From: Lantana camara
Lineage: Eukaryota > Streptophyta > Magnoliopsida > Lamiales > Verbenaceae
Assembly: GCA_037501455.1 (NCBI GenBank)
Contig: CM074857.1
Location: forward strand, 100,163,501 to 100,227,500
Direction: 5' to 3'
Length of the DNA: 64,000 bases
A program made the position numbers and the translations under genes. Below are positions 20,187-33,101 of the stretch, piece after piece. Below the pieces are notes generated by a model, which saw nothing but the letters and a program-made list of their open reading frames with translations, had not been told where the DNA came from and did not search any database. The stretch's first letter is position 1. The number at the start of each line of letters is the position of its first letter.

Positions 20187-23100
20187 TTTAGTGGAATGGC
20201 AAATGTATCTTTGTTTATGGTAGATGATGATTAATACATTGGATAGTTGATAAATAATATCTATCTGGCTAAGTTTAATTTTTTTTTTATTACACATTTC
20301 TTTTAAATAATACATCAATCTTTTACTCGTACATCCCACTGAATGTGGCGTTAAGTAAATTTGTAATTTTCGTTTAAGTGTACTATTTTAGTCTCTCACA
20401 TACAAACGACTTCCCATCATTGTATAATAGAAGATAAATAAATGAATAATTGAATATATTAAAAAATTAATGTATGGATAGGGTAAGAAGGTTTTCTCCT
20501 TTGTTTTATAATATAAATGCTAGAATTTAATTAGATCTAGTGTTAAATTTCTGTGTTTGGTAGAACTATGTATTTTCTCAAAAATCTTATTTTACACCTC
20601 AAAATAATGAATAAAAATCCTTATATATGCTGGTAACTTTGGATGATAATTAAAATAAGAAATGTGATTTAGATAATTTAACGTGGCAGAAAAATCATGA
20701 GCCCTAGGAGTTGTGTAAGATAATAATTCAATTAGTAAAGTGTAAGAGAGCGTTTGGCGGAGTCTTTCTTTTCATTTTATTTTTCAAAGCTTTTTTGAGT
20801 TATTCATAGAGCTTGTAAAATATTTCGGCAGCTTTAAATTAAGTTTCTACGTTTTTCCAAAATAGTAGCTCGTAAAAGTGTGAGACAATGAGATTCAGTA
20901 GCTTATTATGACAACTTTTTAAACTTATAATTTATAGTGTATATTTATAAAAATGGGGGCTCATAAAATTTTTCTGGAGTAACAATAACAGAAACAAATC
21001 ACATAGTTTAACTTTATATAAACAAGTATTTCATAAGATGATTAATATGACTTTGAGAGAAAATGAAGGATACGTATTTATAGTTTACAAATTACAATTA
21101 AACAGCTTATAAGCAACCACATTTGTTTAAACAGCGCGCAATTACTTTTTAAAAAAATTACTTTTCTAGTGGTTCTCTTTCGAAAAAGATCGTATTTGTA
21201 TAAACTAATTCAACCATTTCGTTAAAGAAGAATGATTATTGGCAAACCTAACTAAACTTCAATTAGCTCCAACTTTCAGATTAAGTACAGTGATATATTC
21301 ATATTAACTGTCAATTATTTCTTTGCCAATGGAAAGTAGGACATGGCGGAATCATGCATGAACCTAAGAAGAAGTCTGTTTTTTCCTATGTCTTACGCTA
21401 GCCATAGCCCCTCGTGACCTAGCAAGTCGTAAACTACATATTGCTCGATGATTCAAGCTTATGTGTAACTCCAGGTTAAATGTGGTTTAGTCTAACTAAT
21501 CTAACGAAATTGAGGGTATTTTATACCTATTATTTGATTGGTGCAAATTTTTAAAAAGGGACGAATTATATACTTATACATACAAATAATTGAGTTTGGT
21601 CGAATAGGGTGTGGATTAAAATTTTCCAACCCCCAGCATACAAATGGCTCTATTTATTCAGTACAAGAAAAAAACAATTGATAACTTTCATTAAAATTAT
21701 ATAAGTTTGTAGTGATTATCGATAAGTAGGGAAGAATTAAAAATCAAATTAAAGATGTTTGATGGATGATTGAACAAGTGGCAATAGGATAGTCATGTAT
21801 TTTTGGGTGGCATAAGAAAAAGAAAGAGAAAGTTATGATAACTAGGTCTAAAAGACAAACCGATGAAGAGGGTTAGAACTTCTAATTGAAAATTTGGCAC
21901 ATAAGTCCGATAAATTATCAGGAGAAAAGAAATAACAGAAAAAACGGAAGTGATTATGTCACTGACATTTTATAAAAAAGAAATCGAACAGATATCAACC
22001 ACACAAACAAGTAGGCTATGAGTCCCAGCCTTCACAATGGCAATGGTGTTGACTTGTGTTAATAATTTAAATGGTGATTTGGATTTTTGTTATAAATTTT
22101 TATTGGTCGGTAACCCCAGGGGCCAGGACCCATACTTTACTATGAATCATCATCCAGCTTTCTATTATGAATCAGCCTATCATTAATTAATTGTATAAAT
22201 CAAACGAAGAAATACAAAAAAAAAAAATGTATTTTATGGTCAGAGGTTCAACTGTATACAAACGTGTAATTAGTTCTTCTTTATTTATTTTTTTCTGATT
22301 TTCTTTCTTTTTCTTTCTTTTTGATAACCAAATCAAGATAGGCGATCGGCCTAGCAACTATCTACAAAGTGTGACGAGTTCAAACAATGTAGAAATGTAT
22401 GATGAATTTAAATTGAAATAATATATAGCACATTTGATTGACGAACAAGGCCCAATCAGTTGGATTTTGTTATAATGTTATTAAATTTAAAATGGATGAC
22501 TAATTATTGTTAAAAATAATATAATTACTATTTTCATTGCTTACATGTGTAAGTTCTTATGCTAACAACAGAAAAGGTTCTAGTTATCCCTTAATGATAT
22601 TTAGTGGTAATTTTTATATTACCACTTGATAGAAATCATCACTTAAAATGCTTTTGTGGATGAGTCTATTAATAAGTAACATAGTAAATTTTTAGAATAA
22701 CCTAAATTTCTATATTTGTGAACCGGACTCCTTACCTTTTTTTATCAATTGACCACCATATTTCCAGTAAAATTAGTCTTGTTTATTTCTTTCTTTCTTT
22801 CTTTCTTTTTTTTTTTAATTTTTTTTGGTGTTGTAGATCTTCACTTTACCTTTTATTTTGTTTGTTTTTTTACCGGAAAAGATGAATTGTATTAACGAGG
22901 AAAATCCACCAAAATAGTAAACATCCACCACTACATCTATAAACTTCCGACTCCCACAAGTAGCATAATTTATTAACCCAAGTGGTAAGAGTTCTTTTTT
23001 TAGGGTAATGATGAGCTTTAAATCTCTCTAACCATTTTTGGGTGTGTTTAAAAATAATAACAGATAAACTATAAACTTCAGAAACTAGAATATATAATGA

Positions 23101-23636
23101 AAGTTCATACACAATTTTAATCCTTACAACACACACACGCACATATATATAATATGTAATTGAGTGTTATCCTTCTAATATACATCCATCTCAGTTGTTA
23201 AAAGCCAAAAGAATTTGAATTTATCCATTAGAGTTGGTCGAGGGATGATCCATTGCCACAGACCTTAAAATAAAATAAGTCATCGAATTGAATACATGAG
23301 TGAGTGATACTCGGAATATTTTGAAGGGAGGTGAGAATTACGTGCATATTCTGCCTTTTCATGAAATAACTGGCCCCAAGCAGTATCTACAGCCAGCAAC
23401 ATCATTTTTTAAGAATTAATTAAGGAGATATCATTTTTCCTTTCAAGTATTTAATTAACAATCATTGGTACAATGTCACATAGTTAGAATCAACTCGGAA
23501 TAAAATATATTTCTCCGTATTGCTTCAGGATCTCCAAAAGCCAGTCTCCAGGCATGACGTGGTGAATGGACTTTGCGAACAAGCTTTAAAAAAATCAACT
23601 TCTTGGGGGACATGTCATCTGAATCTTTTTTAAAAA
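20187..23636. other. gene-free AT-rich intergenic DNA
   Basis: No convincing gene in 3.4 kb. It contains a (CTTT)n tract near 22788-22808, poly-T runs, and a stretch beginning GAGAGCGTTTGGCGG at about 20748 that may be one end of a small DNA transposon. Short open frames carry no recognisable domain. Confidence 0.45.
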
Positions 23637-24012
23637 GTACCTAAAAGTTGAAAAATTTTGTTTTAACTCCCCATTTTTAAAAAAATTCCTCTTTGCTCCC
23701 TAGATGACAAGCCAAATTTGCTTTAACTCCCCATTTTTTTTGAAGGTTGTATTAAAACTCAAGAATCTCGTACCCGAATCCCGAAATCACATACTTAAAT
23801 GTCCAAATCTCGTATTTGGGGACAAATACATCATTTGGGCATTTAAGTACGTGATTCCGGGGTTCGTGTACGAGATTCTTGAGTTTTAATACAACTATGG
23901 GGAGTTAAAGCAAATTTGGCCTGTCATCTAGGGAGCAAAGAAGAACTTTTTTAAAAATTGGGAGTTAAAGCAAATTTGAGTCCTCATTTGGGGATTTTTC
24001 GAGAATTTCCCG
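23637..24012. mobile_element. 376-bp foldback element, copy 2
   Basis: Same family and same length as 14633-15008. Arms share AACTCCCC, CTCCCTAGATGACA, CTCGTACCCGAA, AAATACATCATTTGGGC and GGGATTTTTCG. This copy retains long near-perfect pairing between the AACTCCCCATTTTTAAAAAAA arm and its mirror around 23945. It is non-coding. Confidence 0.8.
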
Positions 24013-25031
24013 CATGTCAAATTAATTATTTGGCCCTTTGATTTCTATACAAAAGTTTTTAAAATATTGCTATAATTGAGGAGAGAGAAAGGGAGGGTGG
24101 ACTAGTTGGAAGGAGAGAAATTAAATGTCTTGGTAGGCTATACTAACCATACAAATAATTGATGTTAAAAAAATTACATACAACATAATTATTTGATGCA
24201 CTAATTTTATCCATTTAAGCCTGAACGGCAATGGGCCAACGTTAATTACTTGTAAGTTCCCATCTTCTCTTTTCATAAATTATACAGAATTTTTATTCAT
24301 TAAAAGTTTTAAATTAAATTACAGGGTCTGTGACTCTGTGTTCAATTATATTAATCAAGTTCATGTACCTAGATGTTATAAATAAGAATTCAAAACCAGA
24401 GAATAGAGATCAATATCTTTTTGATCTCATAAAATATTAACTGTTCGGTTTAAAAACATTTCCATACCATATTTACGAATGAAAACCCAAATATATATTT
24501 GATATTGGTAAAACCTATTTACAAACTCGCGATATGCTATTTATTTTTGACATGAAGTGATTAGGTTTATTTCAACGCATTTTTTAATAATAGATTTTAG
24601 ATTGAGGATATCACTTCATGAGGACTATGCCCCCGTATTTAGCGAGAATAGTAATATTGTACATTTGTATTTCGCATGAAGATAATAGAGAGTTCAATTT
24701 GTAACATTGTTAAATAAAACCTTATGATATTGCTTCACTTCACTAAGAATAAATGAATAATATAGGTTTTTTCCATTTTAATTAATTGATATATGCCCCT
24801 GATGGCCCAAATTTCTTTCTAAGGAATCATAACTTATAAGATGCCGGAAACTATTATTAACTAGAATTATCAAAAATTTTGGCAACTGCATGTAAGAACG
24901 AAATGATTGTTTTGTAAGTTAAAATATCATGATGTTCAGCTTAATGTCATTTCTATGAGGTTAGTCACGTAAACCCTTATGATTCTCGATTAAATTTCTA
25001 TGTTCTAATCGTGAATGCAAATCTATATAAT
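24013..25031. other. gene-free intergenic DNA
   Basis: No gene or repeat boundary recognised. AT-rich. Confidence 0.45.
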
Positions 25032-25503
25032 AGAGCGTTTGATAATGTAGATTATCCTATTTCACTTAATCTATTTGTGGAGAATTAAGTGAAATTAAGT
25101 ACTCGTATAAGAAATTAATTTTGTGTTTGATACATTCAATTGATAAATTTAGTTGCATCTAATTTCAGTTATTATCGTGTTTGATATATCTCATAAACTG
25201 AAATATCATTTAAAATAGTAATTTTTATTTTTTTTTTGTGAAATAAATAGTAATTTTCATGTTTAGCCAGAAAATCAAACTAACTTTTTAAACTTATCTA
25301 TAATAGATAAGAGTTAATGTGCGATAAACACACCCCCTCCCCTAGGATTCATTTGAGAACTTAATCTCTCTAAAGTAGGCAGATTACACCGGGTCGAATA
25401 TTAACTCTTCCGGGTCGACGAGATTTAATATGCGATATCAAACAAAAAATTAACTAAAATTAAATGGGTCAAATGAGCCTAATCCCATATATCAAACGCT
25501 CTC
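25032..25503. mobile_element. 472-bp MITE-like element
   Basis: AGAGCGTTTGATA at the left end (25032) is mirrored by TATATCAAACGCTCT at the right end (to 25503). The interior has further complementary stretches near each end (GATTATCC/TAATCCC). There is no coding region. The family (hAT-like or other) is uncertain because no target duplication could be fixed. Confidence 0.55.
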
Positions 25504-27914
25504 TAACTTTCTTACCCATTAGAATGGTCTTAGCAAGTTACTTTTATATAAAATACTTAAAATTTATTTCTCATTTTTTTCTAATTATAATTGTCATCGT
25601 CTAATTTCATTTTTACGTACTTTACAAGATATAATTTACTAATATTCATAAAAAAAAAAACACAATCCTCTACGGATCTTCGAAAAATTGAAGAAAAACA
25701 TAGTGGTTTGAAGTTTGAAGTGTCTCGACTTTCTTTATTACATGATTGATCTTTTAGAATAACTATTTTCCGTCTCTATTACCATATTAACATGCAAATG
25801 TTCATCTAAGCTCAACATAATCGGGTATTTGAGTGTCTTCCGGCATATATATATTTCAAAAATTATTCCCGCACCATCAAACAATTTACTATGTTTGGTT
25901 TTGAAGGAATATGAAAGAAAAAGGAAAAGGAAAAAATAAAGAAAATATTGGTGTTCGGTTAGAAAGCAAAAAAAATGGAAATGTAAGAAAAATAAAAGAT
26001 ATAAAAATATAAGAAAACAAATACAAAAATAATTTTCCTTATAGTTTGGTGAGAAAAAGGAGAAGAAACAAAAAAAAAAAAAAAAAAGCATTTCTCATTG
26101 TACTCTTACGGCCTTTCTACATAAATCTGCTCAAGTTTACTCTCATCTCTCTATCCTCTTACAGAATTTGCTCAATATTGTTGTCTCCTCTCTTCCTCTT
26201 TACAATAATCAAACAAAGAAGTCATGAATAATATTTTCCATGTCCATTTTCTTACTAACCAAATCAGATTAGAATTTTAAACTTATTTAATTTCTTTTCC
26301 TTTTTTTCATCATTTTTATTTCCTCCCCAAACTCCTGAATACATAGTACAATAAAATTAATTAGGATTATGTGTGTTTAAAAAAAGTTATTAAAAATGAC
26401 CACAAAATAGAAATTAACAAAATAAGGATGAATACAAAAAGGAACAATAATTAGGAGGAAAAAAGAAAGAGAGAGAAAACAATAACAATGGTCGAAGCTC
26501 ACATTTGTCGTATGCACGGCGATCTCCTAACTTTGAAATTTACATTATATATATATAATGAATTAATTAAAAATTTAAGATTATTTGACTACTCGTAACC
26601 CTCTCACTTAAATATTACTTTTATATATGTAGTTCATATTTACTTTAAAAAAAAACTCCTAACTCCAGGATCATAGCTTCGACGAACACTATAAGATAGC
26701 ATATAGTTCCATCGATCTGATTTTTTACCTCCTACGTGAACAACGTACGTAAATCATATGGCGCAGCTGGTAATACCGATTAAGATTTAGAAGAAAATAA
26801 TAATAATAATAATAGTTCCCCTGATCCGACATAGAATTTCCAACGCATATGAATGGATAAGACATGGGTGGCAGACTTGAGATTGACCTAGCCGTTTCGG
26901 GGAAAGAAGCTTTTAGCTGGTGCAGGTTGTACATGATTATTGCATGTTTTGATTCGTCAATCTATCCATCACAAAGTATCATGTCCAAGCCCGAGGGTAT
27001 TGGAATTTGTCGGCGTCTTTGTATGTTTATTATTAATATAATAATTACATTATTTTTCAATTATTTTTTCTTTCCAAATATTCTTTGTTCTCCAACTCAT
27101 ATATTTACCTCTACGAATTTCCCCTTGCAAATTAAGTTGACATAACGATTTTCCTCATCTCAAACTCAAATCTATGTTAGATACTATATTATATGTGTTG
27201 TTTCTAACGCTGTAGCATTTGTTTTTTACTTTCCTTTTTCTGTTCGCCTCTACGAATTTCCCCTTCTCAAATCTCAATTGTAGAGTATTTATATTTCAGT
27301 TAACAAATCTCCTCGTCTCAAATTTGTATTAGGTAATATTTTGTATTTGTTCATTAATTATATTTAAAGCTTCTCTCTCCAGACTACTGTCAAGAAATTC
27401 TGGGTCGGATTGCATGGTAAGTATTATTTGAAAATTTATTGAACTCGGTTGCAAGATTTTTTTTCTGTGACATGTAGTTGCTGCCTTAAATTCCTAATTT
27501 TTCTCTCCTTATGTTCGACATAGTATGATTTTTTATTTTTTTTAACTCGTACACTCCCAAATAATCAGAGGAATTCCAACCAAACTCATTGTCCTAGAAA
27601 AAGAACCTTTTAACACTTGAATCAACACCTGTTGACGACATAAAATATGATTACTTAAAAGACTATTTATTTAGGACGAAAACTTTATATATTAATAGGT
27701 ATATGCATAGGTTGTTCCTGCATTAGGATGAATTAACACGAAAAATCATACATTTTAAAAATTAGTATAAAACCATTTTTTTTTTAAAAAAAATTGGTAA
27801 AAACCGTGATAAGTTGAAATTTTCATTTCTAAACCTAATACAAATTGCATAACTTGAATAGTGTTGTGAAATTATTATTATTATTTTTTTTTTGGTACAA
27901 AAAGGCGTAGCAAG
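25504..27914. other. gene-free intergenic DNA with low-complexity tracts
   Basis: Contains long A runs near 26070-26088, an (AAT)n tract near 26798-26812, and a decayed direct repeat: CTCTACGAATTTCCCCTT at about 27110 and again at about 27250, each followed by similar downstream sequence. A stretch at 27370-27425 ending in TGGTAAGTATT looks like an exon end with a splice donor, but no reading frame supports a gene. Confidence 0.45.
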
Positions 27915-28403
27915 CTAAGCGAATAAAGAAAAAATAACAACTTGATTATGTGCACTTTTGGTTCCTCCAACATGTTTCTTAAATCCATCTATCTTATTCC
28001 AAGCTTTAAAGCCAATACCAACAAAAGATTCACCCCCACCTTGTTTTCCAGCATCTTGTTTGAACAAATAACAAAACAAGCAATATGCGGCATCCTCTTT
28101 TATGTTATACTCTAACCAAGTACCATAAGTATTAAACCACTCGGGATTAAAACGACGTATAACATTACCGATAATTCTTTGTGGAAACTTATGCTTGCGT
28201 GGTTGATAAGATCCTCTTTGGAGGTAAGCTCTTCTAATTTCATCTTGTTGATTTGGATCATATTCGGAAATTTTATTTCTTAATTCCGTATCACTTGGAA
28301 GCTCGCTCAATTCGATTCGTATCCTCTCGTTCTTTTGACTTTCTTGAGGAGGTGGAACTGATGAAATCGAATCCTTTGACTTTCTAATAAGAAACTTCTC
28401 CAT
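27915..28403 (-). pseudogene. hAT-like transposase N-terminus (TTF-type zinc finger)
   Basis: An open frame of 162 codons starting MEKFLIRKSKD. It continues into the family's N-terminal zinc-finger region: a PRIRRFNPEWF-like stretch, WLEYNIKEDAAYCLFCYLF with the CxxC, and then GFKAWNKIDGFKKHVG and SAHNQ. Full transposases of this family are several hundred residues longer and carry the hAT dimerisation domain. Here everything after SAHNQ is missing, so the gene is broken. Confidence 0.75.
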
Positions 28404-28925
28404 ATTGATAAATCATAAAACAAACTCTAGTTAAAAGACAAAAAAAAAAAAATAACAAATAATAATAATAATAATTGTTAGAGGAAAAAGAATCAAATTA
28501 TATGTAAACAAAATAACAATTATGAAATTACCTTGATATTAAGAACAAAGCCACACCACCGATTGCCAAAATAAAGGGAGAATCAAGATGCAAGAATGAG
28601 GGATTTGGTTTTGACTCCCTTTCTCGTGCACACTCTGCTGCTATGGGGGAACTTTTAAGTTTTAAATTTTTGAGTAAAATTTGGTATTAATTGGGTTTTC
28701 TAAGTGGGCTCTTTGTATATTTTTTTTGGCCCATTAGTCTATTGAGTTTGTATTTTTTTCTTTGGCCCATTAGTCTTTGGGCTATATATATATATATATA
28801 TATAATTTTATTTTTTTTATCTCAATTATTATTGATTTACTATATTGACCATCACTAGTATTAATTTTAATTTTATTGAGGGGAGTCAATAATGAAAAAA
28901 CACAAAAAAATTACATACACAATAC

Positions 28926-28966
<41 letters not shown>

Positions 28967-29033
28967 AATAAAAACAAATATATTTTGAGGGGGGTCAATT
29001 GTACCCCCTCAAATCAAAGTGGCTCCGGCACTG
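27915..29033 (-). mobile_element. 5' part of an hAT-type element (TTF zinc-finger family), inserted in a LINE
   Basis: On the minus strand the element starts at 29033 with CAGTGCCGGAGCC, followed by GGGGGTACAATTGACCCCC. This terminus is familiar from plant hAT-like elements encoding zinc-finger MYM/TTF transposases. It runs through an AT-rich leader to a transposase start at 28403 and is lost below about 27915. Immediately right of 29033 the LINE frame continues, so the hAT element landed inside LINE RNase H sequence. The other end and the 8-bp duplication were not found. Confidence 0.65.
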
Positions 29034-30100
29034 CTTCTCTGAACGTGTGACCAATTCTAGCCTCCCAAGGCATATGCAGTAATTTATTACAGTCCCCAAT
29101 AATATTATCCAAGGGGTGAGTTCTTTCCACTTTACTCTGGATAATTGTAACTGCGCTCAAAGAATCGAATTCAATAATAATTCTTCTAAACCTCCTACTC
29201 CAAGCAAGCCTCAACCTTTCTCTAATGGCAATAAGCTCAGTAGTAAGTGTGGACATGTCCCCATGACGAACGCTGAAACCACATATCCATTTCCCTTCCA
29301 AGTCTCGCACCACACCCCCTGCAACTGCTGAGTATTTATCCTTAATGTAGCTACCATCAGTATTAATTTTAACTCAACCATCTGGGGGTGGATCCCAACC
29401 AATAGAAACCCGCACCGTCGGTTTAATTTTCATCTTGTCCGGCCAGCACTGGTGAAGATCATAAGCCAAGGCTTTAATGGTGTGCAAAGTTTCACGGGTA
29501 GGAACATCACGTCCCTGGAAAATAATCGTGTTTCTTCCTTTCCAAAGATTCCAAAGAATTGTCATACCAACATTCTCTCAACTAATATCCGGAATGAGAA
29601 TGTTACTCAAGTTACAATTAAAAAACAAATTTAACCAATTGCTCGTTGGGAGGCTCACCAATTTATCATAAACATTTTGAGGCATAATAACACTCTAAAC
29701 AGCCTTAGCCTTCCAACAATGAAAGAAAATATGAGCAATATCTTTATGATCACCAATAAACCTATTACAAAGATCATCCACTGCCATATTACGATCAAAT
29801 CTTAAGGCATTCGTGTGGATTTTACCATGATGAATCAACCACAAAAAGAATTTGATTTTGTTCGACCCCTTTAAACGCCAAATCCACTCCCATTTCCGAA
29901 GTGAATTGTCACTCCACTCTAGTAAGAGACTTGAGTAGGCCGAAGAACAAGAAAACATACCGTTCGAAGACAATCCCCAAATAATCCGATCATCCACTCC
30001 TCCATTTGGAATTGGGGTGGCCAGAATCTTCTTTCTAACGCTTTTCAGTATTTGATCGATAGCACTCATATTCTACCTTTGTTCTAGGCTGACTAACTTG
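29034..30100 (-). pseudogene. plant LINE (L1-type) ORF2 C-terminal remnant: zf-RVT and RNase H
   Basis: On the minus strand, upstream to downstream: a zf-RVT domain at 30069-29695 (WRLKGSNKIKFFLWL and the CNRFIG / DIAHIFFHC pattern), then a degraded linker with NLWKGRN near 29540, then a plant-type RNase H at about 29400-29034 (TDGSY-type start broken, VVRDLEGKWICGF, ELIAIRERLRLAW and EFDSLSAV). Stops and frameshifts separate the blocks. The 3' tail is displaced by the hAT insertion at 29033. The reverse transcriptase core is absent from the window. Confidence 0.75.
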
Positions 30101-30189
30101 GATACTTTCATACCACGAATGCCTGTAATAGTACTTGCATCAGGATTAGAATCCAGAGGCCCATCGCCCAACCAATTTCTCTTTTTCTT

Positions 30190-30282
30190 GGGCTTGTATA
30201 TGGACTTTCCATTTCATGTACGGGTTTGAGTTTTAGTACGGGGGATGTGGTGAACTAATGCTCCGGGTGCTACAGGGGCACC
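30190..30282 (+). repeat. Tekay-type LTR tail fragment
   Basis: The stretch GACTTTCCATTTCATGTACG, then GTTTTAGTACGGGGGATGTG, and ending CCGGGTGCTACA follows the same layout as the Tekay LTR end at 35960-36026. It is a small relic with no partner LTR nearby. Confidence 0.5.
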
Positions 30283-31016
30283 CCAAGTGGCTACTTGGAC
30301 CAGCTTAGCCACTGCCTCCTCTGCCCCCTACTCGTACTTCTGAACTTCCTCCTTAGTCGGTTGAGGTTGACCGCCTTTTATTTTGGTTGCTTTAGCCTTG
30401 ATCTCCTTCGCGATGATTTCTTTCCTCGATGCCATGATAATAATACCTATAAATAATCAATCAATCGGTACTAGAAATTAACCCATAAGATATTATGTAA
30501 GCATTATAAAATTAAGGGGGGAAAATGAACATGCTTGGTTGATCAAAATTGAGGATGGTTGTGCTCGTACCAAGGGCAAAATCCATGTATCTAAGCGTTT
30601 CTAGCCCCAATCCGGCCTGAACTATCAACTGAGATTGAGTGAGAAATCTTAAGCCCATCAACCCCACATCCCACAGGCATTGAACTAGAGTCTGAGGCCA
30701 GATCGACTTTTCCCTAGGAATCCTAGCCTTCTCGATATCATTCCAAGACATGTGTTTTAACTTGTGCCACCCGACCAAAGACTTGATGTAGATAAAGTTA
30801 TGCTTCCACCCTAGTCCATGTGACGAGGTCAGAACCTGGACAACTTGGTAGTTCGAATACGATTGAAATTTCACGAAGCCCCGACCGTCTGGAGAAGACA
30901 CTGAGGTGGTTGATGCTTGAAACATTTTCTTAAAGTGAAGAAAGCTACCTAAAAGTCTCAAGACATGCATGAATGTTGTGTGTAGAAATTGCATGATTTT
31001 AAGCGTTAATTAGATT
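30283..31016 (-). pseudogene. decayed gypsy-type gag/putative-transposon protein, part 2
   Basis: Minus-strand open frame 30994-30512 (160 codons) with a pattern GRGFVKFQSYSNYQ ... GLGWKHNFIYIKS that resembles the conserved middle of the 'putative gypsy type transposon' proteins found in TAT-lineage elements. A second short frame starts MASRKEIIAKEIKAK at 30436. Family assignment rests on pattern only. The matching upstream part appears to be at 32440-33096. Confidence 0.35.
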
Positions 31017-31032
31017 ATATTCTGGTGCCATT

Positions 31033-32430
31033 TGATGCGTTTATGTGTATATTTTGCTCCGTTCAGGTGATTATGGAGTTGGAGTTACGAAACGACGAAG
31101 CAGAGCGATTTCACGCATTTTTGGGAGATAAAGTAGTAACGGGTGTAAAAGGAGTAACTCCCGTTACTGGCCACAGGAGGGGAGTTTTGGCGAGAAGAGA
31201 GGGGTAATGCCCGTTACCCCTATGTAGAAGGAAAGTGGTAACCCTCGTTACCACTGTTAAAGCGTTATGGCGATTTTAAGGCAGTAACGGGCGTTAACAG
31301 AAGTAAGGCAAGAATAGGTAACGCCCATTACCTAGGGCGGCGAGAATTATCCTAGGGCTGCTATATTAGTGCATTTTGGAGTCTTTTGAGAAAAGGGACA
31401 CAGATAGAGAGAAGGAGATACAGAGAGAGAGAAAGAGTTTTCCTTCCAGGTCAAGACCTAGGGTTTGGAAGAAGACTCAGGAGTTTTCAGAGGTTTTCAG
31501 AGAATTTGAGAAGACGACTGGATTGAATTCGGAGAATGATATTTGGTTTTATTGTTGCTTTAATTTACAAACTAATTCCTTTGAGTTTAGTTTTAGTTTC
31601 GTATGCAAGATTTGTTTTTAGATACTGCCGAATGCTTATGAGTTTAATTGTTAGACCTTGTTTAGATTCGTTAACGATGATTTATTTTAATGAAATTTCC
31701 TTTAGTTTTATGAGTTTTGCTTTAATTATGAGTAGCTAATTCTCTAGGGCTAGGGGGAGTGATGATGATTGCATGATGGATGTTTGATGAGATGCTTGAA
31801 TGACTTGTGTTAATTCTTAGTTTGAAAACAGGTTTGAACTGACTTGTGATGGCCTGATCACCCTTAGCATGTGTCATAATTGCCTATAGATCGAAAGAGT
31901 GATGGTAATTTAGATGGTTTTCAGAACTTGTAAGTTGTAGGGTACAAAGAGATTTGGTCCTAGCTTATACAACAGTAATCTTATTCCATGCCGAGCCGCT
32001 AGAATACTGAATTACACTAGTCTTGTTCCTATGGTTTAATTAACTATTGGTGATTGCAAGAGCAACATTGAACACTAATTAAGCACTTGGTTACACCTTG
32101 AGAGAGGGTAATTCAAATATAAGTGACTAGGTTGTAGGATTACACTTGTCAAACGAGTATCACTTCAGCTCTTGATTGTATGATTCATTACTTTTCCCCT
32201 ACCTGTTTAGTTTACTGAATTAATTCGTGTGTTTAAGTTGTTATTCGCAATTTTATTCTAGTTACTTGTTAATTTCTGCGTTAGTAGATTAATAGAAACA
32301 ACCGTTGCTTCCATTAAGTCTCTAGATTAGAGAGGAATATAGAGTAGTGATTGATTTCCCTTCCCTGTGGGTTCGATCCTATTGTGCTACGCGTATGTTA
32401 GTGTACACTTGCACGATTGGTTTTTAGCTG
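31033..32430 (+). mobile_element. about 1.4-kb LTR (Athila-like), 3' end truncated
   Basis: It starts TGATGCGTTTATGTG and contains a palindrome array, a TATA-like CTATATTAG at 31359, a purine-rich leader (GAGAGAGAAAGAG), and the late LTR signature CCCTGTGGGTTCGATCC followed by GTGTACACTTGCACGATTGG at about 32364-32422. That signature is standard near the 3' end of Athila-like LTRs. The expected terminal GCATCA and primer-binding site are missing and no target duplication was found. It separates two pieces of an older minus-strand remnant. Confidence 0.6.
31135..31333. repeat. array of GTAACG-CC-CGTTAC palindromes in the LTR
   Basis: At least five short inverted repeats in 200 bases: AGTAACGGG (31135) with CCCGTTACT (31160); GGGGTAATG/CCGTTACCCC (31201-31220, one mismatch); GTGGTAAC CCTC GTTACCAC (31235-31254, perfect); TAACG GG CGTTA (31285-31296, perfect); AGGTAA CGCCCA TTACCT (31316-31333, perfect). 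They lie upstream of the LTR TATA-like box. Confidence 0.9.
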
Positions 32431-32439
32431 TAGTAAAAC

Positions 32440-33096
32440 CTTACAACAATGAACAATCTAAAAGCATTTACAAGGAAGTAAGCAGTCGACATCAATTGGA
32501 TCGAGGCGATGTCGAGGGCATTCAGCAAGTTGATAAAGTCCGGATTGAGCGGCACCTCATCCCATACTTAATGGTGTAAATGGTCATTGCTATGCAATTT
32601 TCAAGGCTTCCCATCCTCAAATGAGGCTCAGGTTTCATGACTTCATACCCTTCCGTGGGCCACATGCTACCAAAATGCGGCCATACCCAGTCAACAACCC
32701 TTGTAGCTCATCGATCATCTTATGCGACATGGTACTCCAAGTCATGGTATGATGAAGTACAGTGCTTGGCCCCTCTTGTTGCTAGTCCTAGAGATCGAGG
32801 CCTCTGCTTATTGGGATGGTTCTACCCTTTCTTCTCGAGGCAGTTCCTCGAATGCATTGTCGCCCGAACCCTCCTCACCACTCACCTCATCTTCACTATC
32901 CTCGACTAATTCAGCCGAGTTGGCATCACTCGAGGCGCCTTGATTCTCCTCTCGTCATGAATCTATGACATCAATGTCGGAGTCTCTCGATTCATCGAAG
33001 GATTCTCCAGAAGACAGGGTCACGGTCCCAGTCTCAGGCATCCCAACCGATTTTAGACTCGGTATCCGGCTTATCGACTAAGCCCCGAGTATAGTA
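32440..33096 (-). pseudogene. decayed gypsy-type gag/putative-transposon protein, part 1
   Basis: Reading the minus strand there is a protein-like stretch WDEVPLNPDFINLL ... LMSTAYFLVNAFRLF at about 32570-32440, with more degraded coding-like sequence rich in acidic residues at 32700-33096. It probably continues in the 30283-31016 piece across the LTR at 31033-32430. Many stops are present. Confidence 0.3.
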
Positions 33097-33101
33097 TTCA
33101 G

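Noticed and set aside
32360..32385. GGTTCGATCC resembling a tRNA B box
   Set aside because: It is the CCCTGTGGGTTCGATCC signature of Athila-like LTR ends; no A box at the right distance.
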